38,080 bases of DNA from Bacteroidales bacterium (GCA_003446015.1 DMBU01000138.1:1-38080); one strand, 5' to 3'; numbered from the stretch's first letter, positions 8,883 through 17,950 are shown. Notes: generated by a model from the letters alone, not told the origin. Made by a program: numbers and translations.

Positions 8883-11078
8883 ATGAGTGTAGGAGCAGAT
8901 ATTTCATTGAAAGAATACCTGAAAAAATATTTTGGTTTTGATTCTTTTAAAGGCAACCAGGAGGTTGTAATTCGAAATGTACTTGATGGCAATGATTCAT
9001 TTGTATTAATGCCAACCGGAGGAGGGAAATCTCTTTGTTATCAGTTGCCTTCCTTAATTATGGAAGGGACAGCAATTGTTATTTCACCATTAATAGCCCT
9101 GATGAAAAATCAGGTTGATGCTATGCGAGGGTTTAGTACAGAAGATGGTATTGCTCATTTTCTGAATTCTTCGCTTACTAAAACTCAAATGCAGAAAGTT
9201 AAACAGGATGTGTTGGATGGCAAGACTAAATTGCTGTATGTAGCTCCTGAATCTTTAACAAAAGAAGAAAATATTTTATTTCTTAAAAAAGCGAAAATCT
9301 CATTTTATGCAGTAGACGAGGCACATTGTATTTCAGAGTGGGGACATGATTTCAGACCAGAATATAGACGTATTCGTCCAATAATTAATAAAATAGGAAA
9401 TGCACCATTGATAGCTCTAACAGCGACAGCAACACCAAAGGTTCAGAGCGATATTCAGAAAAATCTGGATATGTTGGATGCAAGTGTTTTTAAATCATCG
9501 TTTAACAGGGAAAATTTATATTACGAAGTTCGACCTAAAGTTGATGCAGCCAAAGAAATCATAAAATTCATTAAAAACAATACTGGCAAATCAGGAATTA
9601 TATATTGCCTAAGCAGAAAAAAAGTTGAAGAGCTTGCAGAAATCTTACAGGTAAATGGAATTAAGGCATTAGCTTATCATGCTGGTATGGATGCTTCAAC
9701 AAGAAGTGGAAATCAGGACAAATTCTTAATGGAAGATGTTGATGTTATTGTTGCAACCATTGCATTTGGTATGGGTATAGATAAACCTGATGTTCGATTT
9801 GTTATTCATTATGATATTCCTAAAAGTTTAGAAGGTTATTATCAGGAAACTGGTCGTGCCGGTAGAGATGGTGGCGAGGGTAAATGTATTTCTTTCTATA
9901 GTTATAAAGATATTCAGAAACTTGAAAAGTTTATGCAGGGGAAACCTTTGGCTGAGCAGGAAATAGGTAAACAGTTATTGTTAGAAACTGTTGCTTATGC
10001 CGAAAGCGCTGTTTGCCGAAGAAAAAGCTTGTTGCATTATTTTGGCGAGGAATATCAGGTTGATAACTGTGAAAACTGCGATAATTGTAATCATCCTAAA
10101 GAACAATTTGAAGGCAAAGAAGATGTAGTTTTAGCATTGGAGACTATTATTGCTGTTAAAGAAAAATTTAAAGCCGAGCATGTTGCCAATGTGATTTCAG
10201 GAGTTAAGAATTCATCTATTAAATCATATAAACATCACGAACTGGATGTTTTTGGCGAAGGTTCTAAAGAAGATCCAAAATATTGGAATGCCGTTATCAG
10301 ACAAGCTCTTATAGCAGGGTTTATTGATAAAGATATTGAAAACTATGGTTTGCTGAGTGTAAATGAAGCCGGTAAAAACTTTATTGAAAATCCTGTTTCG
10401 TTTACCTTAACCAAAGATCATGATTATGAATCGGCAGATGATGATTTGGATGCTAAGTCGGGTGAGGGAAAAACCGCTGCAGTTGATAATGAGTTATTTA
10501 ATATTCTGAAAGATCTTCGAAAAAAAGTTGCTAAGGATTTGAATTTGCCACCTTTTGTTATTTTTCAGGATCCTTCCATTGAGGATATGGCAATACAATA
10601 TCCGATTAGTATAGAAGAGATGCAGCAAATTGCTGGTGTAGGAGCAGGGAAAGCTCAAAAATATGGAAGTAAATTTGTTGAGCTAATTAAAAAGTATGTT
10701 GAGGAGAAGGAGATTATCAGACCCATGGACATGGTTGTTAAATCCGTAGTAAACAAATCTGGAATGAAGGTTTATATCATTCAAAGTATTGACCGTCAGA
10801 TGTCACTGGTGGATATTGCAGATGCAAAAGGATTAGAAATGCCTCAATTGCTTGATGAAATTGAATCAATTGTTCAGTCAGGAACAAAAATAAATATCGA
10901 TTATTACATAAATGAAACCATTGATGAAGATAAGCAAGAGGATATTTATGAATATTTCCGCGAAGAAGCCGAGACAGAATCTATTGAGGCTGCTCTTGAA
11001 GAATTAGGAGAGGATGAATATTCAGAAGAAGAAATTAGACTTATGCGAATTAAATTCTTCTCAGAATTAGGTAACTAA
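8883..11078 (+). CDS. recQ: RecQ-family ATP-dependent DNA helicase
   Basis: RecQ is a 3'-5' helicase in recombination and fork repair. The 731 aa protein has Walker A TGGGKS (45-50), DEAH (145-148) followed by CISEWGHDFRPEY, and motif VI QETGRAGRDG (321-330). A RecQ zinc site uses Cys378, Cys396, Cys399 and Cys402. A winged-helix RQC domain and an HRDC domain (about 535-612) follow. A further acidic C-terminal extension of about 110 residues ends the protein and is usual in Bacteroidota RecQ. It is monocistronic: a terminator follows at 11111, and it diverges from kdsD. Confidence 0.95.
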   Translation: MSVGADISLKEYLKKYFGFDSFKGNQEVVIRNVLDGNDSFVLMPTGGGKSLCYQLPSLIMEGTAIVISPLIALMKNQVDAMRGFSTEDGIAHFLNSSLTKTQMQKVKQDVLDGKTKLLYVAPESLTKEENILFLKKAKISFYAVDEAHCISEWGHDFRPEYRRIRPIINKIGNAPLIALTATATPKVQSDIQKNLDMLDASVFKSSFNRENLYYEVRPKVDAAKEIIKFIKNNTGKSGIIYCLSRKKVEELAEILQVNGIKALAYHAGMDASTRSGNQDKFLMEDVDVIVATIAFGMGIDKPDVRFVIHYDIPKSLEGYYQETGRAGRDGGEGKCISFYSYKDIQKLEKFMQGKPLAEQEIGKQLLLETVAYAESAVCRRKSLLHYFGEEYQVDNCENCDNCNHPKEQFEGKEDVVLALETIIAVKEKFKAEHVANVISGVKNSSIKSYKHHELDVFGEGSKEDPKYWNAVIRQALIAGFIDKDIENYGLLSVNEAGKNFIENPVSFTLTKDHDYESADDDLDAKSGEGKTAAVDNELFNILKDLRKKVAKDLNLPPFVIFQDPSIEDMAIQYPISIEEMQQIAGVGAGKAQKYGSKFVELIKKYVEEKEIIRPMDMVVKSVVNKSGMKVYIIQSIDRQMSLVDIADAKGLEMPQLLDEIESIVQSGTKINIDYYINETIDEDKQEDIYEYFREEAETESIEAALEELGEDEYSEEEIRLMRIKFFSELGN

Positions 11079-11110
11079 CCTAAAACTAATTCGTCTTTAA
11101 TAAAATTCAT

Positions 11111-11137
11111 AAGGGAATATTAGTTCCCTTATTTTTT
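11111..11137 (+). terminator. Terminator after recQ
   Basis: AAGGGAA (11111-11117) pairs with TTCCCTT (11124-11130) around a 6-nt loop, followed by ATTTTTT. This is a compact Rho-independent terminator 33 nt past the recQ stop. Confidence 0.8.
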
Positions 11138-11157
11138 AAACAATAAAAACAGAATCT

Positions 11158-12045
11158 GTGGAAAAAGTATTGCAAATTAACGATTTAAGTAAAAATTACG
11201 GAAGAATACAGGCTGTAAAGAATGTTTCTTTCACTGTTAATAAGGGTGAAGTTTATGGTATTCTTGGACCCAATGGAAGTGGTAAAACAACTACACTGGC
11301 TGTTGTTTTGGGAATACTTAATGCAAATGGCGGAAGCTACCAATGGTTTAATGAGCCTTTTACAAAACTCGCCAGAAGAAGAATTGGCTCCTTAATTGAA
11401 ACACCTAATTTTTATCCTTATTTGACTTTATGGGAGAATCTGAAAATTGTCGCCAAAATTAAAGATGCTCCTGATGAAGATATTAACCATGCTTTAGGTG
11501 TAGCAAATCTGCTGAAAAGAAAACATACAAATTTCGGTCATTTATCTCTCGGGATGAAACAACGAATGTCGATGGCGGCAGTGCTTATTGGAAACCCAGA
11601 GGTTTTAGTGTTGGATGAACCAACAAATGGATTAGACCCGGAAGGATTTGCTGAAGTAAGAAATATTATTCAATCACAGGCAAATCAGGGTAAGACGATC
11701 ATTATTGCCAGTCATATTCTAGATGAAGTAGAAAAAGTTTGTTCGCATGTGGCAATTTTAAAATCAGGTGAATTGATTGCAAATGGGAAAGTTGGTGAAT
11801 TATTATCTACAGAAGAAACCGTTTATATTCAATCAGAGAGGATGGAGGAGTTAATAGAGGTTTTAAATAACTCTGACTTAACGAGCAAAGTATACAAAGT
11901 TGAAAACGATTTGGCTATTGTATTAAATGTAAACTATAAATCAGCTGATTTGAGTAAGTTTTGTTTTGAAAAAGGATTTCCTCTTTCAAAAATTGTGGTT
12001 AAAAAACAAAGTCTTGAAGATCAGTTTTTACAGTTAGTTAAATAA
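11158..12045 (+). CDS. ABC transporter ATPase (ABC-2 exporter type)
   Basis: This 295 aa protein has Walker A GPNGSGKT, signature LSLGMKQR, Walker B VLVLDEPTNGLDPEG and the switch histidine in IIASHILDEVEKV. Those features place it with the ABC-2 (CcmA/NatA-like) ATPases. A C-terminal extension of about 80 residues is common in this group. The start is GTG; the EKVLQINDLSKNYG that follows is the expected N-terminus of the family. It pairs with the permease 27 nt downstream, and the two form an isolated operon between two terminators. The substrate is unknown; related systems export lipids, peptides or antibiotics or work in gliding (GldA-like). Confidence 0.88.
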   Translation: MEKVLQINDLSKNYGRIQAVKNVSFTVNKGEVYGILGPNGSGKTTTLAVVLGILNANGGSYQWFNEPFTKLARRRIGSLIETPNFYPYLTLWENLKIVAKIKDAPDEDINHALGVANLLKRKHTNFGHLSLGMKQRMSMAAVLIGNPEVLVLDEPTNGLDPEGFAEVRNIIQSQANQGKTIIIASHILDEVEKVCSHVAILKSGELIANGKVGELLSTEETVYIQSERMEELIEVLNNSDLTSKVYKVENDLAIVLNVNYKSADLSKFCFEKGFPLSKIVVKKQSLEDQFLQLVK

Positions 12046-12072
12046 AATAAGAATAGAATAAAATTACAAAAG

Positions 12073-12900
12073 ATGAAAAAACTTTTCGGTCTGGAAAAAA
12101 TAAAAGCATTATCATATCCTGCCTTTAAAACACTAATGATTATTCATTTTGTACTTTTCTTTTTAGTTATTCTGATAGGTTCGAGATTACATTTTAGTAT
12201 TCCGGGGTTTTCAGTTAAAGGATTATATCAGTTCCCAAATATTTGGGAATTTTTCCCTTGGGTAGCCAGCTGGTTTAATTTGTTTTTAGCAATTGTTGTG
12301 ATTGTTTTAGTGGGGAACGAATTCGCATTTAAAACATTTCGCCAGAATGTGATTGATGGCTTAAGTCGAAATGATTTGATTAAAGGGAAACTAATTTTAA
12401 TTGTGACAATTGCCATTTATACTTTTGTTATGGTATTGTTAGCTGTTTTAATTTTCGGATTTATTAATACGAAAGAACTTAGCTTTACTATTATTTTCGA
12501 AAACTCATATTTATTGTTGGTTTATTTTATTCAAGCAATTGGATATATGACATTAGGTTTGTTGATCTCAATTATTTTCAGGAATAATGGATTATCAATT
12601 ATCATGTTTATTTTATATTACTTCCCAATAGAACCAATTATTCGTGTTATGTTTAAATCTGAAGCCAGAAGATTTTTCCCGGTAAAAATCATTTCGAATT
12701 TAACACCAACCCCTGAATTTCTTACAATGACATCGGAAAAAACATATACCAATGCTTCGGGAACAAGCTCTTTAGATTTTAGTTCAATTGGTTTATTACC
12801 GGAAAAATTACCACTGGGCATTACACTTATCTTAGCAGCAGGATACATTGGATTTTTTATAGCCTTATCAACAATACTGATGAATCGAAAAAATTTATAA
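12073..12900 (+). CDS. ABC-2 type transporter permease
   Basis: This 275 aa protein has six likely membrane helices (near residues 20-38, 62-82, 108-130, 146-168, 172-192 and 250-270) and a short extracytoplasmic loop before the last. The arrangement fits the ABC-2 permease fold. It follows its ATPase by 27 nt and is followed by a strong terminator. The sequence resembles the permeases of multidrug or lipid exporters, but the substrate cannot be told. Confidence 0.8.
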   Translation: MKKLFGLEKIKALSYPAFKTLMIIHFVLFFLVILIGSRLHFSIPGFSVKGLYQFPNIWEFFPWVASWFNLFLAIVVIVLVGNEFAFKTFRQNVIDGLSRNDLIKGKLILIVTIAIYTFVMVLLAVLIFGFINTKELSFTIIFENSYLLLVYFIQAIGYMTLGLLISIIFRNNGLSIIMFILYYFPIEPIIRVMFKSEARRFFPVKIISNLTPTPEFLTMTSEKTYTNASGTSSLDFSSIGLLPEKLPLGITLILAAGYIGFFIALSTILMNRKNL

Positions 12901-12903
12901 AAT

Positions 12904-12933
12904 AAAAAATCCCGTATTCCAACGGGATTTTTT
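12904..12933. terminator. Bidirectional terminator
   Basis: AAAAAATCCCGT (12904-12915) pairs with ACGGGATTTTTT (12922-12933) around the loop ATTCCA. The A-tract and T-tract make it work on both strands. It serves the ABC-2 operon on the plus strand and the 165 aa gene on the minus strand. Confidence 0.85.
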
Positions 12934-12959
12934 AACTAAAATGAACCTGATTCCTAATT

Positions 12960-13457
12960 TTAAGATAGATTTTTACTTTTATCTAATTCGACTATTTGTG
13001 AACACATTTCATAATTTTCAACGCTTATAAAATAGGATAATAAACTGTTTAAAAAACATTCATCGTTAAAATATGGGTGATGAACATCAAACATAATTTC
13101 ACCTTTAATTGTAAGGTTAAAATAATCATCTTTACTTATTTCAACAATTTCGTTTTCCTGCTCAACAGAATTATTCGTATCACGATTTGATTCCGTCATT
13201 TTCGAAAAATCAACAATGTCGTTATGATAGTTTTCAAGATAGTTCATAATTTCTCTTTGAAGCTTTATAGCATCAGCATTTTCATTAAGAATCTTTTTAC
13301 TAAAAAGAAATCGGTGACTAAGCTTTTCAGAGCGATCTTCTGAAACAGGTTCTTTTAAGATTTCTTTTACCTCAAGTTCATATTGATGAATAAGGTCAAG
13401 GTTAAACCGAACCTTTTGTTTTAAAATCTTAATCGAATTTTTTAGGTTTTCGATCAT
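12960..13457 (-). CDS. Unknown cytoplasmic coiled-coil protein
   Basis: I do not recognise this 165 aa protein. It has no signal peptide or membrane helix. Residues 1-90 are strongly helical and charged, with coiled-coil character. A polar linker (about 85-103) leads to a C-terminal part of about 60 residues starting near KDDYFNLTIKGEIMFD, with more ordered mixed structure. It has its own terminator and lies 124 nt downstream of the OppC-like permease gene on the same strand. A weak TATACTTG (minus strand) lies upstream. It is a convincing gene by codon use and boundaries, but I assign no function. Confidence 0.6.
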   Translation of the reverse strand: MIENLKNSIKILKQKVRFNLDLIHQYELEVKEILKEPVSEDRSEKLSHRFLFSKKILNENADAIKLQREIMNYLENYHNDIVDFSKMTESNRDTNNSVEQENEIVEISKDDYFNLTIKGEIMFDVHHPYFNDECFLNSLLSYFISVENYEMCSQIVELDKSKNLS

Positions 13458-13581
13458 AATCTTTTATTTATTAGTTTGTTGTTGTATCTCTGAGAACAAG
13501 TATATAGCTACGTTTGTTTTCAAATTTTGACGAAAGTCAAAAATTGAATGATTAATGGATAAAAAGGTTGAATAGAATTAC

Positions 13582-14805
13582 TTACGATTTGGTATCGAGA
13601 GCATCACGAAGTCCATTTCCTACCAAGGTGAATGATAATACCATGAGCATAATTGCCAATCCGGGGAGAATAGCCAGATAAGCTTTATCCATAATAATAT
13701 AACCGTAATGTTCTTTTATCATTGTTCCCCAGGACGGCACAGGTGGTTGAACCCCAATTCCCAGGAAGCTTAATCCTGCTTCAAGAAGTATTGCCGTAGC
13801 AAAATTAGCAGCCGAAATAATAATTACCGGACTCATTATGTTAGGTAGTATATGCCGGAAAATGATTCTTGCATTTCCAAAACCAAGAGCTCTTGCTGCT
13901 TCAACATACTCTTTTTCGCGAATACTTAAAACCTGTCCGCGAACAACACGGGCAACCTCAACCCACATGGTTAATCCAACGGCAATAAATATTTGCCAAA
14001 ATCCTTTTCCAATAACAAGGGTTATTGCAATAACCATAAGCAAAGTAGGAATTGACCAAATTACATTTATCAGCCACATAATTAAATCGTCAACAACACC
14101 TTTATAGAAACCTGCAATAGCTCCCAGTGTAATTCCAATTAACAAGGATATAAAAACGGATATAAAACCAACAGAAAGAGATACTCGTGTTCCAATTAAT
14201 AAACGACTTAATAAATCTCTTCCAAATCGGTCGGTGCCAAGTAAAAAGTGTTTGGTAATAAGATGTTCTTTTTCAATTTGACTTTTTAATTGAACTAAAG
14301 AAATCGTTTGTTGTGTTCCTTCAATATTTTTATAGTAAAAACTTCCATTCTCAAAAAGAATTTTTGATTCATACTTAACCTTAGCAATAACATCTATTGG
14401 ATTTATTTCTTTATAGATAGGTTCTTCTCCTTTAACATCATTAAATTCTTCTAGAACAAGTCTTTCGTTCTCGAAATAGTAGTTGTTTATTGGAATATAA
14501 TTGTATGTATCTTTTGTTCCAAAAATTACTTTCTTAAAAAACCCGGTTCTTTCTTGTTGTTCGTTTTTCTGAGATTTTATCATTAAACATTTAAACCCGG
14601 GTGATTTGGTAGAAATTTCAAGAATTTGATTGTTAGCATAACTACTTTTGTCAGGAGTAATCAGGTAACCAAGTATCCCAATGATTAAAGCTAATAGAAT
14701 AAAGAACAATCCAAATAGAGAGAGTTTATTTTGCTTAAATCTTTCCCAGGCTAGTTTGTTTAACGAACCACTAACTTCTGTTTTTTGTTTTCGGAATATC
14801 ATCAA
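13582..14805 (-). CDS. OppC/DppC-like ABC transporter permease with long extracytoplasmic insert
   Basis: This is a permease of the peptide/nickel (OppC/DppC) family. TM1 lies at about residues 29-49. The conserved GTDRFGRDLLSRLLIGTRVS follows at 190-209. BPD_transp_1 comes next, with five helices and the EAA motif EAARALGFGNARIIFRHILP. The C-terminus is typical (LVGNGLRDALD). At 407 aa it is longer than the usual 300 or so. The excess lies between TM1 and the GTD motif (about 55-185), a polar extracytoplasmic insert. Partner OppB, ATPases and binding protein are absent here. It follows the GT2 gene by 9 nt, so the two are probably cotranscribed. Confidence 0.85.
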   Translation of the reverse strand: MMIFRKQKTEVSGSLNKLAWERFKQNKLSLFGLFFILLALIIGILGYLITPDKSSYANNQILEISTKSPGFKCLMIKSQKNEQQERTGFFKKVIFGTKDTYNYIPINNYYFENERLVLEEFNDVKGEEPIYKEINPIDVIAKVKYESKILFENGSFYYKNIEGTQQTISLVQLKSQIEKEHLITKHFLLGTDRFGRDLLSRLLIGTRVSLSVGFISVFISLLIGITLGAIAGFYKGVVDDLIMWLINVIWSIPTLLMVIAITLVIGKGFWQIFIAVGLTMWVEVARVVRGQVLSIREKEYVEAARALGFGNARIIFRHILPNIMSPVIIISAANFATAILLEAGLSFLGIGVQPPVPSWGTMIKEHYGYIIMDKAYLAILPGLAIMLMVLSFTLVGNGLRDALDTKS

Positions 14806-14814
14806 GATCCAAAA

Positions 14815-15939
14815 TTATCTTTTTTCTTTAAAAGATCGGTTTTTCCATTGAAAATTTCCAAGCAATCCGAAAAATACAGTATACACAATATAAAAAGGAT
14901 AAATTACCTGTAACGGGAAAAACAGCCATAATAATCTTTGTTGATTAAAAAATCGTGAAACAGGAATAAGTATGAGTAAATCAAATACAGATTTTATGAT
15001 AAAAATTGAAATAAATTTAATAAAGACAGGATGATTCCAGATGGAAAAAAACAAACAAAAAATTAACGTGAGATTAGTAAATGCAACGATCAGCGCAGTT
15101 AAAATAATGTCAAAATCTTTATAAGCTTTGCTTTTAGATGTCCATCTAATACGTTGGTTAAAAAATTCATTGATCGATTTTGCGGCTTTGGTATATACAA
15201 TTGCATCTTTTGATTTTATAAAATGAATAGCATTTTGAAAGTTACTTTTTGCATATTGCATTAAAAACACATCATCACCGGAAGCATAATTATGTTGAAG
15301 ATCTGCTTCAATAAAAACCGATTTTTCGAATAAGAGATTAGCCCCGTTGCTCATTATCGGATGGTTAATCCCGATAGCTCCTGCCCCTGTGCCGATTAAA
15401 CTCAGGAATTCTAAAGCCTGAAATTTTTGAAACATAAGTCTTTCATTTTTAATACAAACCGGGGCTGATAATATTTGTGGTTTAAATGTTAAATAATAAC
15501 TCACTAAAGAAGTAATCCAATTTTCATTCATGATACAATCAGCATCGGTAGTAATAATAATATCTGAAACGGATGATTTTATTCCGAAAGTCAACGCGTC
15601 TTTTTTACGGGAATTATTCATAGGGAGTCTGATGATTTTTATAAATTCATGTTTTTTAATGCGTTCATTTACAATGTTAAAGGTATTATCGTCCGAGTGA
15701 TCATCAACAATAATAATTTCAGTTTTATTTTTAGGATAAGTTTGTCTGATGAGTGATTCTATTAACGGGATAATATGATGTTCTTCGTTTCGACAAGCAA
15801 TTACAATGCTAACTGAAATTGGATTTACAATTGGCTTAAAAACATTTTTTTTTAGTTTTACCCAACCCATAACAAACATTAAAATAATGATGGAGTAAAT
15901 TCCAATGATAAAAAAACCGATATACATAATTATTGACAT
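14815..15939 (-). CDS. Membrane family 2 glycosyltransferase
   Basis: This 374 aa processive-type GT2 protein has one N-terminal helix (about 5-27). The GT-A domain carries SIVIACRNEE, IIIVDDHSDDNT, the DxD-like TTDADC, SGDDVFLM and the product-binding QRIRW (QxxRW motif). Three to four C-terminal membrane helices follow. This architecture is shared by IcaA, hyaluronan synthase-like and other envelope polysaccharide or glycolipid transferases. The nucleotide sugar and acceptor cannot be deduced. It leads an operon with the OppC-like permease. A -7 box ends only 4 nt before its ATG, which suggests a leaderless or nearly leaderless mRNA. Confidence 0.87.
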   Translation of the reverse strand: MSIIMYIGFFIIGIYSIIILMFVMGWVKLKKNVFKPIVNPISVSIVIACRNEEHHIIPLIESLIRQTYPKNKTEIIIVDDHSDDNTFNIVNERIKKHEFIKIIRLPMNNSRKKDALTFGIKSSVSDIIITTDADCIMNENWITSLVSYYLTFKPQILSAPVCIKNERLMFQKFQALEFLSLIGTGAGAIGINHPIMSNGANLLFEKSVFIEADLQHNYASGDDVFLMQYAKSNFQNAIHFIKSKDAIVYTKAAKSINEFFNQRIRWTSKSKAYKDFDIILTALIVAFTNLTLIFCLFFSIWNHPVFIKFISIFIIKSVFDLLILIPVSRFFNQQRLLWLFFPLQVIYPFYIVYTVFFGLLGNFQWKNRSFKEKR

Positions 15940-15943
15940 AGTT

Positions 15944-15951
15944 CAAAAGTA
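15944..15951 (-). promoter_or_regulatory. -7 box directly before the GT2 start
   Basis: TACTTTTG on the minus strand matches TAnnTTTG exactly and ends 4 nt before the ATG at 15939. If used, the mRNA would begin at or within a few bases of the start codon. No obvious -33 element is present. Confidence 0.45.
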
Positions 15952-15998
15952 ATATTTTTAAACGATTAGTAATTGTGTATAAGACAAGATTAAATGTA

Positions 15999-16029
15999 TT
16001 GACTATCGATATCAATTTTCATATCTTAG
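15999..16029 (+). promoter_or_regulatory. Candidate promoter for the MEMO-AMMECR1 operon
   Basis: TTG at 15999-16001 is followed after 20 nt by TATCTTAG (16022-16029), one base off the TAnnTTTG consensus. It ends 16 nt before the ATG at 16046, a plausible position with a leader of about 10 nt. Confidence 0.4.
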
Positions 16030-16045
16030 CTAAAATCATTCCGTC

Positions 16046-17581
16046 ATGAAAAAACACATTTATTTTTTGCGACCTTTGATAGTAATCCTGTTAATAACTA
16101 TGGTGATTGAATGTAATTCACAATCAGACAATTTTAAGAATCAGGCATGCACAGATAGAGAGCCGGTAGTAGCAGGATCGTTTTATCCTGACAATCCAGT
16201 TGCATTAAACGCCCAGTTAGAATCATTGTTTGCACAAGCATCGGGTGTTAAAACACACGATAATGTGTTGGCCATAATTGCACCACATGCGGGCTATGTT
16301 TTTTCAGGAAAAGTAGCGGCATCAGCATACAACCAAATAGATCCTGATAAAGAATACGAAAATATTTTCATTATTGCATCTAGTCATAGAGTGCTTTTTA
16401 ATGGAGCATCAATTTATAATCAAGGCGATTACATTACTCCATTAGGAAAAGTAAACGTAAACAAGGAGCTTGCCAACAAATTAATTAACGAAAACGTGGT
16501 TTTTGTTTTTAATCCCGAAGCACATTCTGCCGAACATAGTATTGAGGTTCAATTGCCATTTTTACAATATAAAATGAAAAAGAATTTTCAGATTATTCCC
16601 ATAGTTACCGGAACACAAACCTTAGGTGAGATAAAGGAAATTGCAAAAGCCTTAAAGCCTTATTTTAACGATAAGAACTTATTTATCATAAGTTCAGATT
16701 TCTCTCATTACCCAAATTATAATGATGCAATTCATGTTGATAAAATAACAGGGGATGCGGTTTTAGCGAATTCTGTTTCTAAAGTTATTGATGCCATAAA
16801 TGAAAATGCATCGACAAATGTTGAGAATTTAGTAACCAGTTTATGTGGATGGCCGGCTGTGCTTTCTTTACTAAATATTACCCAGAACGACAGGTCCATT
16901 CAAGTTATTCCTGTTGATTATCAAAATTCGGGTGATGCTTTAGGTGATAAAATTCGTGTTGTGGGTTACCACGCAATTGTTTTTGCAAAGAAAAAAATAC
17001 AAAATATGTCAAATCAATTTAAACTAACAAATCAGGAAAAGGAACAGCTTTTAGAATTGGCACGAAATACGATAAATCATTATTTAATTACGGGTAAATA
17101 TCTAAAAGTAAATGAATCGGATTTGTCACATGCAATGAAATCGGATTGTGGCTCATTTGTTACTTTGCACAAGAATGGTGCTTTAAGAGGTTGTATTGGT
17201 CGTTTTGTTGCTGATGAACCTCTCTATGCCATCGTGCAAAAAATGGCCATTGCCGCAGCAACCGAAGATAAAAGATTTCCTGTTGTTGAAAAGCTGGAGA
17301 TGGATGAAATTGAACTGGAGATTTCAGTACTAACACCTCTGCAAAAAATTGAATCGATCGATGAAATTGAAATGGGGCGACATGGAATTTATATTAAAAA
17401 AGGATTTGCTTCCGGAACATTTTTACCACAGGTTGCCATAGAAACAGGATGGACAAAAGAAGAATTTTTAGGATATTGCTCCCGTAATAAAGCTGGTCTG
17501 GGTTGGGACGGATGGAAAGAGGCAGAGATTTATATTTACGAAGCTTTAGTGTTTGGCGAAGACGACATTTTAAAGGAATAA
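16046..17581 (+). CDS. Secreted MEMO-AMMECR1 fusion protein (AmmeMemoRadiSam system B+A)
   Basis: This 511 aa protein joins two families of the AmmeMemoRadiSam set. A hydrophobic N-terminus (residues 7-21) ending at Cys23 looks like a Sec or lipoprotein signal, although Glu at -1 is a poor lipobox residue. The MEMO domain (about 39-315) starts with REPVVAGSFYP. It keeps the residues equivalent to the metal ligands of human MEMO1: His81 in APHAGY, His114 in SSHR and Cys267 in LCGWP. The AMMECR1 domain (about 325-505) has the hallmark ALRGCIGRF (379-387). The system's reaction is not established. The 3-TM and SpeE-like membrane genes follow closely, and the radical SAM partner lies 3.3 kb downstream on the same strand. 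The domain calls are firm, export is likely, and lipidation is uncertain. Confidence 0.88.
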   Translation: MKKHIYFLRPLIVILLITMVIECNSQSDNFKNQACTDREPVVAGSFYPDNPVALNAQLESLFAQASGVKTHDNVLAIIAPHAGYVFSGKVAASAYNQIDPDKEYENIFIIASSHRVLFNGASIYNQGDYITPLGKVNVNKELANKLINENVVFVFNPEAHSAEHSIEVQLPFLQYKMKKNFQIIPIVTGTQTLGEIKEIAKALKPYFNDKNLFIISSDFSHYPNYNDAIHVDKITGDAVLANSVSKVIDAINENASTNVENLVTSLCGWPAVLSLLNITQNDRSIQVIPVDYQNSGDALGDKIRVVGYHAIVFAKKKIQNMSNQFKLTNQEKEQLLELARNTINHYLITGKYLKVNESDLSHAMKSDCGSFVTLHKNGALRGCIGRFVADEPLYAIVQKMAIAAATEDKRFPVVEKLEMDEIELEISVLTPLQKIESIDEIEMGRHGIYIKKGFASGTFLPQVAIETGWTKEEFLGYCSRNKAGLGWDGWKEAEIYIYEALVFGEDDILKE

Positions 17582-17585
17582 TGTT

Positions 17586-17921
17586 ATGCATGTTTATGGA
17601 TTTGTACCTGTTATTGGAATATGTTTACTAATTTACTTCTCAAGTTACTTTTTAACTAAAACAGAGTACCTGAAATTCACAACACATCGTCGGATTTGGA
17701 ATTTGCTTTTATTAATTTCGTTTTTAATTGCAGGTACACTTGGTCTTTTTATGTCTTTTATAAAAAGCTTTGAATTAGATTTAGAGATTCCGGAATTTAT
17801 TTTAAAAATACATGCCGGTTTTGGGATGGTTTGGTTTGTTATTGCTTTTTTCCACTTTTCATGGCACCTTAGCTATTTTAAAAAAGCCATAAAAGTTTTA
17901 GTTACATCGAATGAAAATTGA
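17586..17921 (+). CDS. Small three-helix membrane protein, candidate heme-binding subunit
   Basis: This 111 aa protein has three predicted membrane helices (about 4-23, 36-59 and 75-98). His76 and His90 lie on the third helix with 13 residues between them (HX13H), the spacing used by heme b ligands in cytochrome b helices. His34 and His94 lie near helix ends. It may belong with DUF4405-like or cytochrome b561-like small proteins, but I do not recognise a named family. It starts 4 nt after the MEMO-AMMECR1 stop, so the two are almost certainly cotranslated. A role as membrane electron carrier for this locus is inference only. Confidence 0.7.
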   Translation: MHVYGFVPVIGICLLIYFSSYFLTKTEYLKFTTHRRIWNLLLLISFLIAGTLGLFMSFIKSFELDLEIPEFILKIHAGFGMVWFVIAFFHFSWHLSYFKKAIKVLVTSNEN

Positions 17922-17950
17922 TAAAACTGTTTAATAAGCTTAAGCTTTAA

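Noticed and set aside
13525..13542. Hairpin TTTTGAC-GAAA-GTCAAAA as terminator of the OppC-like permease gene
   Set aside because: The stem is AT-rich and no U-run follows on the minus strand; it is too weak to call.
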